This document shows, in pieces, positions 9,014-19,056 of a DNA stretch of 38,979 nt (position 1 is its first letter; the number at the start of each line of letters is the position of its first letter). The stretch is from Coprinopsis marcescibilis (lineage: Eukaryota; Basidiomycota; Agaricomycetes; Agaricales; Psathyrellaceae), in NCBI GenBank assembly GCA_004369085.1, contig ML210390.1, forward strand, positions 1 through 38,979, written 5' to 3'. The translations under genes and the position numbers were made by a program. The notes under the pieces were generated by a model. It was not told the origin of the DNA. It worked only from the letters and a program-made list of their open reading frames with translations, and did no database searches.

Positions 9014-11046
9014 TTACTTCTTGAACCCGAACAAAATATCACAATCCCTCCAAAGTCTCTCCCTCCTCCCAGTCCACATAACCCGCCTGCGCTCAACACA
9101 CGCATCGCAGAAACCCTCCTTCTTCCACTCAAGGTCAATCAGAGCCTTGTACCCATTAACCACATCGTTAGTGTACGCGTCAAGGACAGCCGGCTCGATG
9201 ATCAAGCGGTAGTGTGCTTGGGAGACAGCAGCCTTGTTCCCGCCCGGACACGAAGCAGTCGATTCATGGTTGGCCGAGGTGCTACCACTAGCCAGAGGGT
9301 GCTGAATGTTAGGCGGGGGTGATTCAGAAGTAGGGGTAGGAAGAGATTCGGATGCAGCCATCGTCGACCGTGACGTAGACTGCCCACCCGTTGCGGAGGG
9401 AGGTGGTACCGAAGACGAGGATGGCTCAGAGTTGCGTTGGGCACCAGCGCACTCGAAAAGGTCGCTGGACGTTCGCATCTCATGCATCCACTGTTCTTGA
9501 AGCTTGACGCGGGCGCGGACGAGTTTCATGAGATCGTCCTGGGGTATAGGACGAGCCTCAAGGAACTCGATGTCCAAGTCGTTGCCTTCTACGGTACCGA
9601 AATCCTTGAGGCGGAGGATCTCATACATCGCGCGTTTGGTGACCGATATCGGGAGTTTGCAGCGTCGAGCGAGGGAGAGCGTGGCGAGAGCGTTGGGCAA
9701 AGGTTCAGGGGTAAATGCGGAGAGGTCGGACGACCAAGCTTTGGCGAAGATGTTTGAAGCCCACAGGTGGAGTCTTGGGACTTGGAGAAAGTGCGACGCT
9801 ACGAGAACGGAGGTGACACGCTCGATAGGAGGGGTAGTTTCGACCAAGTAACTGTAAACCACTTAGTAAGAAGATCATATCAAAAGATTAAAGTGTGTAC
9901 ATACAATGGATCGTAGAGGAAGTGGAGGAAAGCGACAAAGTCTTCTTGCTTGATATTCAGCGGATCGAGTACAACGATTGTGGAACCGTCCTCCTCAAGG
10001 AAAAATCGGAGCCTGTCACCTTTGACTATGCCAGTCGTCGAGCGTCTGGCATCTTTTGCATCACGAAAGAGGTCTGCGAACCACGCGCTGTGCGAGAGGA
10101 GAACACTTCGATGTACGTTATATCGCGTGTTGCCGATTTGCACGAGAAGGCTTCCGTCGAGGTGCCAATACCTCTCGTCTTTGTGATGCCTTGTGTCGGA
10201 CAAAGGTGCCGGTGAATATCGGCGAATTCGTTTTGGCAAAGGTGCGGTAGCTGACTGGGCGTCAGGTACGGTGGACTGGATACGCTTCCTGAAGCGCGGG
10301 CGTGGTTCTGACAGTGGCGGTGGTGGACTATAGGGGTCGAAGGCGCGGTATTTGCCTTTGTCTGGACGCCCAGGAATAGGAGTGGCGACGGTCCTTTTGG
10401 GAGTCTGGGGTTCACCCTTAGGCGAGGTTTGGTATCTGGGTGGTCGCATCTTTTCCGAGATCACGCGTTCCGGCGATAGAGAAACCTCGTTGCCTTCTGC
10501 GTGATCCACTGACGATCCTTCCGCAGAATCAGCTTCCTGGTTCGAAGTTAGTGACACAGAAAGGCAACTATGGAATGAGAAGGAACGAACCGATAGTTTT
10601 GCTACCCCCAATGGTTGAATATTGTCTTGCATATCGATGTCTGACGCGCTTTGTAGATTTCCCGCCTCGTCCTCAGACTCTTCCTTCACCTCTACCTCCT
10701 CGTACTCGTCCTCGTCTGTTGATCCTTCCCAGGTCTCAGCACTGCTCTCCTGATCTTCGTCATCGTCTGGTTCATCTGAGCCGTCCGATAGTTCAACTCG
10801 AGGTTTGTTCTTGGGCCGCAAAGTTTGAGAAAGAAATTGCGACAGCTCAGGTAATTCGCTGTCGGAGTCGTCCAGAGGTTCAAGGTCGGACAACGATGAT
10901 TCGTTAATGGCCGGCATCAAAGGTGAGAGGTGCGGAAATTGTGACGCGTTTTCCCGGTCCTATCAGCTTTCAGTTCGTATTCTGTTGTAAAACGAATACA
11001 GGTTGAAACTAACCGATCTGTTAGGCGTATAATTCAGTTCTGCCAT
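9014..11046 (-). CDS. BTB/POZ domain protein
   Basis: Four inferred exons in transcript order: 11014-11046, 10591-10959, 9905-10536, 9014-9851. They close to 623 aa. The start was moved upstream of the nearest in-frame ATG (10917) because an 11-codon first exon (MAELNYTPNRS) joins in phase through a GT..AG intron. The second intron (10537-10590, 54 nt) is in frame, so retention would add 18 residues. Residues 1-250 are acidic and Ser/Pro-rich, probably disordered. A BTB fold begins near residue 254 (RYWHLDGSLLVQIGN, then VHRSVLLSHSAWFADLF and FVAFLHFLYDP) and continues into the last exon with TPPIERVTSVLVASHFLQV. The C-terminal end holds CDACVERRR and is basic. BTB proteins dimerise and often serve as Cullin-3 adaptors or transcription cofactors. 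No second functional domain tells which. This type is greatly expanded in Agaricomycetes. Confidence 0.87.
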
Positions 11047-12043
11047 TTTTTCCGTTCGACACCCACTAACAGATGCAGTCTCTGAATACCAATAGACAGT
11101 CAGTGAGATTTTAAACCTCGATAAATGAACTTACGCGTTCAATCTACGCGACTTGCTTGCGTAAATGGCGGAGAGCTGTCTACTTGCGAGTTGGACGGGA
11201 AGATGAGCACCGCCCAGCCGATCATATTACTATTAGTCGGTTCAATTGATGGATTCACACGGCTCGTGGAAAGGCGACCGGGGAACAAAAACATTGATTT
11301 CTTTCTTCTCTGCCGACCTTTCATTCTCTCTACGTCTTCTTAACAGATCACAAAATGTGGGCCATCAATTTACATTGCGTCTCCTCAGACTCCTCTGCGA
11401 CTGAAACGCGATCTCTGCGCAACTGCCTTGCGAAGTTCCTCGGCGCCCGCATGCTACACTGTCGTCTGCCAACGCATTTCACCGACGGTTCACTTGCTGA
11501 TAATGACATTGTCTTCGATGTCTTGACACTTCTGTACCGAGTTTGAATCGCTCTTCCTTGCTTGTCATCTCACTTCGGTCGGATCTTCATGTTCCTCTTG
11601 GTAGACCATCACTTTCGAACCCCTTCCTGCAGTGTTCGCGGACGACAAGCTCGGACAAGCCACCTCTGCTAAATGTTCGGAACCAAGCAAAGACTCGTAT
11701 TGAGACGTACACTCGGGCGAGGCTTATGCATGCACATTCTAACCGAATCCGTAGAATGATTCAGGCATCCACTCGATGGCCGATGTGCCGACCATTCAGC
11801 AATCAAGACCTTCTCGCCGACTTCGCTACTTTTACCCCACACCCCACACATTCCTAGGCCTTCGAAATTCTCCGCATGTGATGGCGCGTCTGTACAACGT
11901 TCTTCTGTGCTCGTACACCATGTCATCCAAGTGTTTTAGTTCATCCAACACTTTTCCGGTGGACGGGCTTTGGTATGAAACCAGGGACAACAAGGGTTAG
12001 GCTCTCATCGTTCAATCGAACTAACCATATCCATATACTCACC
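11047..12043. other. intergenic between BTB and AA9 genes
   Basis: This is the shared upstream region of the leftward BTB gene and the rightward AA9 gene. Short plus-strand frames (e.g. 11355-11546 and 11543-11857) lack domains and splice support. No clear TATA box is seen before the AA9 start. Confidence 0.4.
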
Positions 12044-13013
12044 ATGAAGGTCTTCGGATACGTCGCTCTCCTCGCCGCCGTTGCTCAATCAGCCTCCGCT
12101 CACTGTGAGTAATCCATCTCTTGACCTCCTCTTTTCACCACCGCTAATCCTTGCCTATCTCATACAGACATCTGGACAACCCTCGTCGCAAATGGCTCAC
12201 CATCTAACTCCGCCGTCCGTCAGCCTATGAACAACACCCCCGTCGAGAACGTTTCCTCTGCAGCAATGGCTTGCGGTAACGGGGCTGCTCGCTCCGCCAG
12301 CGATATAGTCTCCGTGAGCGCCGGCTCTCGGGTTGGCTTCAGACTCGACAATACCCTCTACCACCCCGGCCCCGCCGCCCTCTACCTCGGGCAAGTCCCA
12401 GGAGGCCAAAGCGCCTCTTCATGGGACGGATCCGGTAACAACTGGTTCAAGGCAAGTCAGATCCATATACCATCTTCAGTATGAACATCGAGCTTACGGT
12501 CGGAACTTCCACACAGATCGAGGAATGGGGTGCCCAATTTAACCCATTCAAATTCATCCCTGATGGCCAACGCGAGCTCTTCGCCAACATTCCATCCAGC
12601 ACACCCGATGGCGAGGTACGTCTCTCCCTCAATTCTGATCATCCACTTTTATTGACAATCAAACGGATGATGTAGTACCTGCTCAGAATCGAGCATATCG
12701 GTCTGCACGTCGCAGGGTCACCTCAGTACTACATCTCTTGTGCTCAGATTCGCGTCAGCGGCGGTGGAGGAGGTAGCCCACCCAAAGTGTCGATTCCTGG
12801 TTACGTTCAACGCAGCGGTACGTCACATTCCGAACTTTCTTATGCCACAAACGACACTAATAACACTGCCGACTTAGATCCCGGCCTCACAGTCAACATC
12901 CATTGGCCCATTCCCACTCAATATACTGTAAGTCGATTCTCCGCATTCATCCTTACACGAGTCTCGGGCTCAAAGGTTTCAAGGTTCCTGGACCAAGGCC
13001 ATGGAAAGGATAG
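12044..13013 (+). CDS. AA9 lytic polysaccharide monooxygenase, copy 1
   Basis: Six inferred exons: 12044-12104, 12168-12451, 12517-12615, 12676-12817, 12878-12927, 12984-13013. They close to 221 aa. The signal peptide ends at SASA, so His20 becomes the mature N-terminus. It forms the copper histidine brace with His86 (in [11 protein letters not shown]). His159, Gln165 and Tyr167 (in [16 protein letters not shown]) are the second-shell and axial residues of AA9. Cys56 and Cys170 likely form the conserved disulfide. AA9 enzymes cleave cellulose or hemicellulose oxidatively outside the cell using H2O2 or O2 and an electron donor. There is no CBM1. Intron 2 has a GC donor (AAG|GCAAGT). The last intron, absent from the close paralogue at 20.8 kb, puts VPGPRPWKG on a 30-nt final exon, which matches that paralogue's VPGPAAWRG end. 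Confidence 0.94.
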
Positions 13014-13560
13014 ACTTGGAGTTCGTGGTAGCATTAAGGTTTTCGTCGCAGTTGTACTTAACAAGATTTGTAAATGCTGCTTGGCCTCAAAAACTCAAAT
13101 CAACGTTTGTGTTCTTTCCACCACGTGCGAGCCTTGTGATTGAGCAGGGATGCGTGCGACGGGACCGGGGTCGCCGTAGTACTATTCATGCCACATGGGG
13201 TACGGCAATGTCTGGGGTTGGTACTGCTTCTCACACGGAGCATGAGAAGGCCTCCTTTTCTGGACTTTGCTGGCGGATCTGCACCTTTGCGTCCCGAAGA
13301 TTAGGCTGAGGCTTTTGGAAACATTACTTGCCCAAGCTGACCTCCATTCCCTTAAGCTTACCCTCCCGGAATATGCGATACATAGTTGTATTTCGAGCGA
13401 TACTATTAGCGGCACGACTCTGAGTGAACCACAGAGAGAGCACTTGCACATGTATGCGCCATTGTTTTTATTTAAAACCAAAGACGAGAACAATATATTC
13501 GAAATCCCAAGTCGGTCGATCCACCAGTTACCTTCCTTCGTACATTGTTCGGACAGCACA

Positions 13561-14698
13561 CTAGTTTCCAGTCCAAAGAGCCTAACAATCGAACATTAGT
13601 CGGTGAATTAAGAATACGAGCCCAATCTAATGCGAAAGAAGCCATCTACTCACAGGCCCAGGTTGCTCATAGGTTTTCGGGACAGGGTAGTAGATGTTGA
13701 TCATGATTCCGGGTTCCTGAAATCGACCGTTATTAATCGATACACCTCTCGTAAATTTAACAAACATGAGACGTACCCTTCCGGTGTAAACGCCAGGAAT
13801 AGAGACGAGAGGTCCGGGGGTACCGATTCCACCGTTGACGACGTTCAGCTGAGCGCAGCTGATGTAGAATTGGGCTAAATTCCAGTAATCGTTAATAAAC
13901 AAGTCCAGTCATACGCAATACATATATAGAAGGGATGAGTCGAAGGATCGACGTACCACCACCGAATCCAGACGCAGAGTGGAGGGCAATGTTCTCCATT
14001 CGCATCAGGTATTCACCGCTGGGAAGGGCAGGTGGGAGAGCAAAGGTGATCGAGCTTACGCCCGCAGAGGGGAAACGAATGGAGGATCCGCCGTTGGTGA
14101 TGGCAGTTACTTCGTGAACCTATGCGATACATTAAAAAGTCGGTTTTACATCAAAGAAAAGGATAACATACTGACCTTGAACCATACGTTTCCACTGCCA
14201 TCCCAGCTGGTAACGTTTACACCAGAGGGGGCTCTGGCCATGTAGATGTTGGTGGTCTAGGAGGGCGAGAAGACTGTTGGGCGAAGAAGGACGCAGATGT
14301 GAAGGTGGGACGTACACTAGAGTGAGAGACGGGCTGGTTGGTAGCGAACCCAACAGTCGAGCCTGCCTCGACGGTATAGGTCTGAGCAGTGGCGCGGGTT
14401 GCAGAGTTGTAGCATCGGAAATCGCCGCTACTGACGCTCTGAACCTGATGTATGGGATGCACATTGGGTTATTTCACGAGGTTATCAGGTAGAGCGGACG
14501 TACGGGGCCGTTAGTCTGGTAATTGTTCGTTCGGCGAACATACTGCCACTGAGCCGTGTTCTGGCCGTTGACGACCAAAGACGGGAAAGTATCTATTTGC
14601 CAAATGGTTAAATCAACTAAGGTGGAAATTAGATGTGACCTACAGTGGGCCGAAGCTAGCGCCGTAACGGCGAGTAGCGTAAGCAGATGCTTAAACAT
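13561..14698 (-). CDS. AA9 lytic polysaccharide monooxygenase, copy 3 (divergent)
   Basis: Eight inferred exons in transcript order: 14644-14698, 14504-14592, 14316-14444, 14176-14256, 13957-14119, 13777-13874, 13654-13716, 13561-13581. They close to 232 aa. The signal peptide ends ALASA and His18 starts the mature enzyme (HYTFPSLVVNG). The second copper His is His89, in VSHSSTTNIYMA. The Pro-Gly usual after this His in AA9 is Ser-Ser here. His165, Gln174 and Tyr176 ([17 protein letters not shown]) complete the AA9 site. The C-terminus is EQPGPALWTGN, on a 21-nt last exon found after a branch-point-like ctaat. The gene is convergent with AA9 copy 1 (3' ends 547 bp apart) but belongs to a different AA9 subgroup. 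It has no CBM. Activity on cellulose or hemicellulose is inferred from family only. Confidence 0.93.
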
Positions 14699-14756
14699 CT
14701 TTGAGAAAGTAGGAAGCAAAATGCGACACAGAGCTTACCGAGCCAGCTTGACCCGC

Positions 14757-14765
14757 CTTTTATGC
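14757..14765 (-). promoter_or_regulatory. TATA box of AA9 copy 3
   Basis: The minus strand reads gcataaaaggcgg about 60-67 bp before the ATG at 14698. Position and sequence fit a TATA element. Confidence 0.5.
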
Positions 14766-15028
14766 GATATCCGTCGGAATATATGATGCTAACCCGGGGA
14801 AATAGTCGTCGATGTTCTGGCTTCTAAACCTATGCGGATCTGTACCTTCCTGATAAATAGGTTTCTCCTGCGGCCCGACACGTTCACATAACAGCCACGC
14901 GAGACGGAGGATTTGCCTTTCGCCCCGGTAATGGCTAAAATGTGTACCTGGCGGTCCGTCCAACGCATACTTAAACGAAGATGCTTCTGCTTGTGTTACC
15001 GTGACGGACTCAGAAGCAGAATCAAATG

Positions 15029-15690
15029 CTATGATCCGGGCCGACGAGCAAGAAACATTGATTGTCCTCCTGCCTGCTTAGGAATATCGAACAAGCTGAG
15101 TACTACGCTAGCTCGAGCTAAAATATCATCATATCCCGACCTCGACTTTTTCGATCGCCGACGCTTAGCTTGACCATGACCCATGCCACTTGATTTCTAT
15201 CAAATGGTTTACCAAGTTCCATTAGCCTTATACTATAAATGCAAGTGTATGCCACATACCAGAGCAGTGCACCCGGAAACATGCGCCTGGAACTGATAGA
15301 AGGCGTTGTCAGAGTTTACTTGGAGAGGTAGATGTTCAAGTGGAACACTAACAAAAGCAGGATCGAATGTGCCTTTACAGTTGGGACATTGCATGGCCGC
15401 CTCTGTTGCTAGGTGGTGTGCTTTAAGTAGACCTTGCGCTTTGGCCCTGGCAATAATGCCGGGGAGATTACGGCCATGGGCCCGCGTATGCAGCTCGTCA
15501 AGCAGCTCGCGTGTGCTAAGGTTTTCCAGAACGTCGCGTGCGTCGAGTTTGTACTCGAATTCCAGCTTTGATTGAACAGGGCGAACGAGGAGAAGGTTAA
15601 GATGGGCAGCTAGAGAAGGGCAAACACGATACGAACCTCTCTGCCATCCAGGTCCATGTTGTCTTCAAAGTCCCGGTGTGGAGGACGCAT
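15029..15690 (-). CDS. small C2HC zinc-finger-like protein, no signal peptide
   Basis: Four inferred exons in transcript order: 15637-15690, 15353-15565, 15260-15292, 15029-15196. They close to 155 aa. This is a homologue of the gene at 16.8-17.4 kb. Shared features are RDFEDNMDLDGRE before intron 1, a helical LEFEYKLDARDVLENLSTRE segment, a finger with Cys78-x2-Cys81-x11-His93-x3-Cys97 (CPNCKGTF ... AHVSGC), and a last exon opening KSSGMGHG. The tail is longer here and very basic (KRRRSKKSR), like a nuclear localisation signal. The start lies about 43 bp after a TATA box, leaving no room for a signal-peptide exon, whereas the sister protein has one. I do not recognise a named family. A role in zinc or nucleic-acid binding is only suggested by the finger pattern. 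Exon choice rests on paralogue agreement. Confidence 0.6.
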
Positions 15691-15732
15691 CTCGCCTGCT
15701 CGGGGATCTCGATGCTCCCTTCACATGATTCG

Positions 15733-15741
15733 ATTTATACA
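15733..15741 (-). promoter_or_regulatory. TATA box of the small C2HC gene
   Basis: The minus strand reads gtgtataaatcg here, 43-51 bp before the ATG at 15690. It argues that the first exon is complete as drawn. Confidence 0.5.
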
Positions 15742-16177
15742 CTTCTTGTACTGACAGTTTGGTCCTCGGCCCTGTGCTACTACGCGCACGGACCATTATT
15801 ATTTACTATAAAACCTGGGGCATTCGCCTCAGGGTTCTTTAGCTTCCCGCTGGAGTATCCAGCGTCTCAATAGCTCACTCTTTGTTCTTATTATCACCAA
15901 ATCCCACTGCATTCCCTCTCAATCACTCGACTTTACGCACCTCGTATCAAGACACGCCAGATTTCCCCCCTCTTCGAACTACTGTGCGCAACTACCCCAG
16001 TTGCAGCCTTCACACCGGGCAGAAACCTCCTCAGGTATTTTCACACAAGCCTCCGGCGCTATAAATTTCTCCGAGGACCGACGCCCCGTATAGATTAATA
16101 CAAATTTCAGAGTTATCGCGAAATGGGCGGCTACAGTCTAAGCGAACTGTTTTACAGCCTATTTTTGCACACTAAAG

Positions 16178-16680
16178 TATAAATATTAAAAGGGGCTTTG
16201 GCTACAAACCACAAACCCCAATACGCTGGCCACAGTCATCGTCTCTCCCTCACTCCACACATTAGACTGACCATGCAGTTATTATCCATTCTCCGCGTCG
16301 CCTCTATACTCATCGTCCCACTTCGACACGTCCTCGCATCAGCCATCGAAAGTATATTTGTCAGCTCAGAGCTTACCTTCTACACAGCCGCCAACCTGGG
16401 TAGCACAACCCAGAGGTCTGTGCTCGTCGCTATGCATCATATAGCAGGATCTGCAATAGGCGCTGGCGGCTTAGTGGTTTTGACTGGGATGGTGCAGAAG
16501 TGTGTTCTGAAAGCCCGTTGGAGCTTGGCGGAGACACACAACTTCCAACAGTTGCGTCTCTCTAATACCCCTGTGAGACAAACAGTGAGCAATGGGAGAC
16601 ATCACCACCCAACAAAGACTTTATCCGGGGGGACCCCTCGGAATAAACTTAGACAAGACTGTAAACGAAACGGCAATTGA
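16178..16680 (+). other. TATA box and possible small secreted-protein ORF
   Basis: A TATA-like gtataaatatt lies at about 16178-16188, and an ATG at 16273 opens a 135-codon frame to 16680. Its first 23 residues look like a signal peptide (MQLLSILRVASILIVPLRH, then VLAS). They resemble the signal peptide of the C2HC protein encoded 0.7 kb away on the other strand (LVPVQKALAS against IVPLRHVLAS). A second hydrophobic run follows (HHIAGSAIGAGGLVVLTGM). No finger or known domain is present. It may be a degenerate inverted relative, a short secreted protein with unrecognised introns, or chance. Confidence 0.3.
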
Positions 16681-16768
16681 TTCGTGGTGTACTGCAGAGC
16701 ACCGAGCAAGCCCTATCTTGGCTGGCAATGGCAAGATGGGATATCTATGGATCGGACAGTATTGAATA

Positions 16769-17369
16769 CTAACGGCCACCCATACGTCCTGCAAAAGCTC
16801 CCAGTCCCATACGACCCCCTCCGCTTGAATGCTATTTGTAGTTAAGTATCAAGATCCATAAGCATTCACGCGCATGTATTGGTCACTTACCGAGGCACGG
16901 CACTCTGCTACATGGGCATAGAACTGGAATAGGTCCTTGTCAGAATGGTCTTAACCCCGGATAATACTAAAACGACACCAACAACGCTATTGTGGAAATA
17001 CCTCTTACAGCGGGGGCAATGGTGCTCCCGTGACTCCTGTTGACGCTGTGGATCTTTTTTCTTGAAGTAACGGTTGCGTTTGTAAAGTTCGTCGAGAATC
17101 TCGCGCGTGCTAAGGCTGTCTAGAGTGTCTCGAAGGGCGAGATCGTACTCGATTGCGAGCTTCGGTGATCAGAGTGAACGTAGAGGAGTCAACGCGGGTA
17201 AATGGAAAGGAGGACACTTGATACGAACCTCTCTGGCATCGATGTCGATGTCGTCCGTAAGGTCCCTCGCGGAGATCTGTGCATATCCATCCTCGGCATT
17301 GGATGCCAGGGCCTTTTGAACCGGGACGAGAAGTAAACAGAGGGCGTAGAAAACAGGGGATAACCTCAT
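16769..17369 (-). CDS. small secreted C2HC zinc-finger-like protein
   Basis: Four inferred exons in transcript order: 17229-17369, 16983-17159, 16891-16923, 16769-16831. They close to 137 aa. A signal peptide (MRLSPVFYALCLLLVPVQ, then KALA) precedes an acidic RDLTDDIDIDARE and a helical LAIEYDLALRDTLDSLSTRE. The finger is Cys95-x2-Cys98-x11-His110-x3-Cys114 (CPRCKRYF ... AHVAEC). The C-terminal exon is Gly-rich (SSGGGRMGLG). The exon 2 donor could also lie 3 nt earlier; the chosen one gives the same finger spacing as the sister gene at 15.0-15.7 kb. Both genes share intron positions, so they are duplicates. A signal peptide with a C2HC finger is unusual, since such fingers normally work inside cells. 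Effector-like or cell-wall roles are guesses. The family is unrecognised by me. Confidence 0.62.
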
Positions 17370-17723
17370 AGTCAGTTCACGGCAGGTAGGGGATAGTAGA
17401 TGAGGCTAAGGGCCTAGTGAGTACTTTGAGAGATTGTCTTGGAAGCCTGTGTCGCTAGGTTGACCTTCCATTTATTAGGTAGGACATATCCTAAAATAAA
17501 ACTTCAAACACCCCGCTTAGCCTGTATCCGCCGTTTCTGCGATGTAATAAGCGTTGGTCCATTCTAGACGCTAGAGTGTACCCGGAAAACTTAACCATCA
17601 GTCCTCAATCACCGAAGGGTTGGACTGAGAATGAGATATCGACCTGTCGTGCGGAATGCCGCATCACCCACGCGCAACATCATCATTCGGCCGTTCCTAT
17701 ATAAGCGTTGGACTGTGCTTTGC

Positions 17724-18017
17724 TCACAGAATAGGAAGGCCGTCGGATACTGGTGAGAAGTAAGCGTAACCTGCTCGCCACGTGCGTATAAGTTTAAAAT
17801 TCTCGTTGAAGTGCCCGGCGTCGCAACAGCCGAAGATTCTGGAGCTGCATTCATACTCGAAAAAACAATTACCTTCAAAAGCAAGTTTCTTAGCACATTT
17901 TCTTGGATTGGCCGCTTGGGAGCCCAACTCCAAGGGATACCCCGCCCCGTGCGCTGAAAGACCATGAGAGCCATGCTTGGAGAGGAAACTGAAGAGCAGC
18001 AGAGTGCCAGAGTGCAT
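17724..18017 (-). CDS. candidate small cysteine-rich protein
   Basis: A single open frame of 97 codons from the ATG at 18017. The N-terminus (MHSGTLLLFSFLSKHGSHGL) is weakly signal-like. The middle carries five cysteines in a tight pattern (a Cys, then GNC, EYEC and GCCDAGHF). No TATA box, domain or partner exon supports it, and another long frame overlaps on the same strand. It is a low-confidence candidate for a small secreted protein. Confidence 0.3.
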   Translation of the reverse strand: MHSGTLLLFSFLSKHGSHGLSAHGAGYPLELGSQAANPRKCAKKLAFEGNCFFEYECSSRIFGCCDAGHFNENFKLIRTWRAGYAYFSPVSDGLPIL

Positions 18018-18593
18018 CGACAACGGATGATTGGACTAAATGATTGATCGGGTGGCAGTGTCGACTTCACAAAGCGCCAAGTTCCAACGCGAGCAAGACA
18101 CAATTCGACCCACTCTTCCATGGCTTCATGTGCCTGCGAGGTTCCTTTGGGTCTCCCCGTCGCATACTTTCAACAAGGATTATTGTGTTTCCGTTGGTCG
18201 AAGCTTTGGCGCGGTGCGATCGGGCGGTTTGACGGTGTGTGTATCTCGGTTATCTTCCAAAGGTCAAACCAAATAATGCCAAGGGCAGACGGTAATTGGT
18301 TTGTTTGATTGTTTCGAAACAGGTGACGGTGGCTATCATCGCCTTCTTCAACACTTCCAACGGACCCTCACTACGACTCCTCAGCAGTTGCCATTCACTA
18401 TCACTATCATCGCCACTTACCACTCGCCACAATCATACGCTTTCCACGCCATTTCTGACCAGCAAACACCAGCAATTACCCTACACCGTCTTAGTGTCTA
18501 TTCTACAATTACCCCGGCGCACCCCCATATTCACAGCACTCCTCAACGTCTCAGCGCAACTACGCCCAAGAATCGCCTGAGCTCCATTCACCG

Positions 18594-19056
18594 ATGAACT
18601 ATGCAGCATCTATACAGTCAGAAAGTTCCAAGAACAGCGAAGTGGAAACAACCGACACGCCAACAAGTATCGAGGTGAGAGGCTCAGGCTCAGCTTCGAG
18701 CACGAATCCGTTGGCTAATTCTGTTTCAGGACCTCTTTCCTTTACAGGACTTGAACCTCGATGCATGTCTCATGGCTCTAGCCATCGCTATGAAGGAGCA
18801 CAACGCCATCGTCAGCGACAATGTCGACAAGCTAGAAAGAATGTCCGTACCCCTCGTTTATCTTTCTTAGCATGTCTGGCTTAAACTTCGATCCAGCTGT
18901 ACAGATTTCCAACGGAACACGGCCCACATTGCCCCAATACCCCCCGTCGACCAACCTGACCAAGGGTTGTTGGCCAAGGTTGCGCCGAAATGGATGTCCA
19001 GCCTGCGTGCACAGTGGGCCGCCAGCGACGAGCCTCAACGACGACCCTCCCGCTAG
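18594..19056 (+). CDS. small unrecognised helical protein
   Basis: Three inferred exons: 18594-18674, 18730-18842, 18897-19056, closing to 117 aa. The order is a Ser/Thr-rich start (MNYAASIQSESSKNSEVETT), an intron after SIE, then an amphipathic helix segment (LDACLMALAIAMKEHNAIV, DNVDKLERI), and finally LLAKVAPKWMSSLRAQWA before RRPSR. The third exon was chosen because, of the three phases, it is the only one that is both open to a natural stop and protein-like. There is no signal peptide or known domain. It could be a small subunit of a larger complex. The upstream 250 bp is CT-rich, as in many fungal promoters. Function is unknown. Confidence 0.45.

Noticed and set aside
9306..9851. Plus-strand frames inside the BTB gene
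   Set aside because: They are antisense to well-supported exons with matching splice sites.
15690..15873. Hidden signal-peptide exon for the small C2HC gene at 15.0-15.7 kb
   Set aside because: A TATA box at 15733-15741 leaves too little room, and no hydrophobic N-terminal exon with a matching donor was found.
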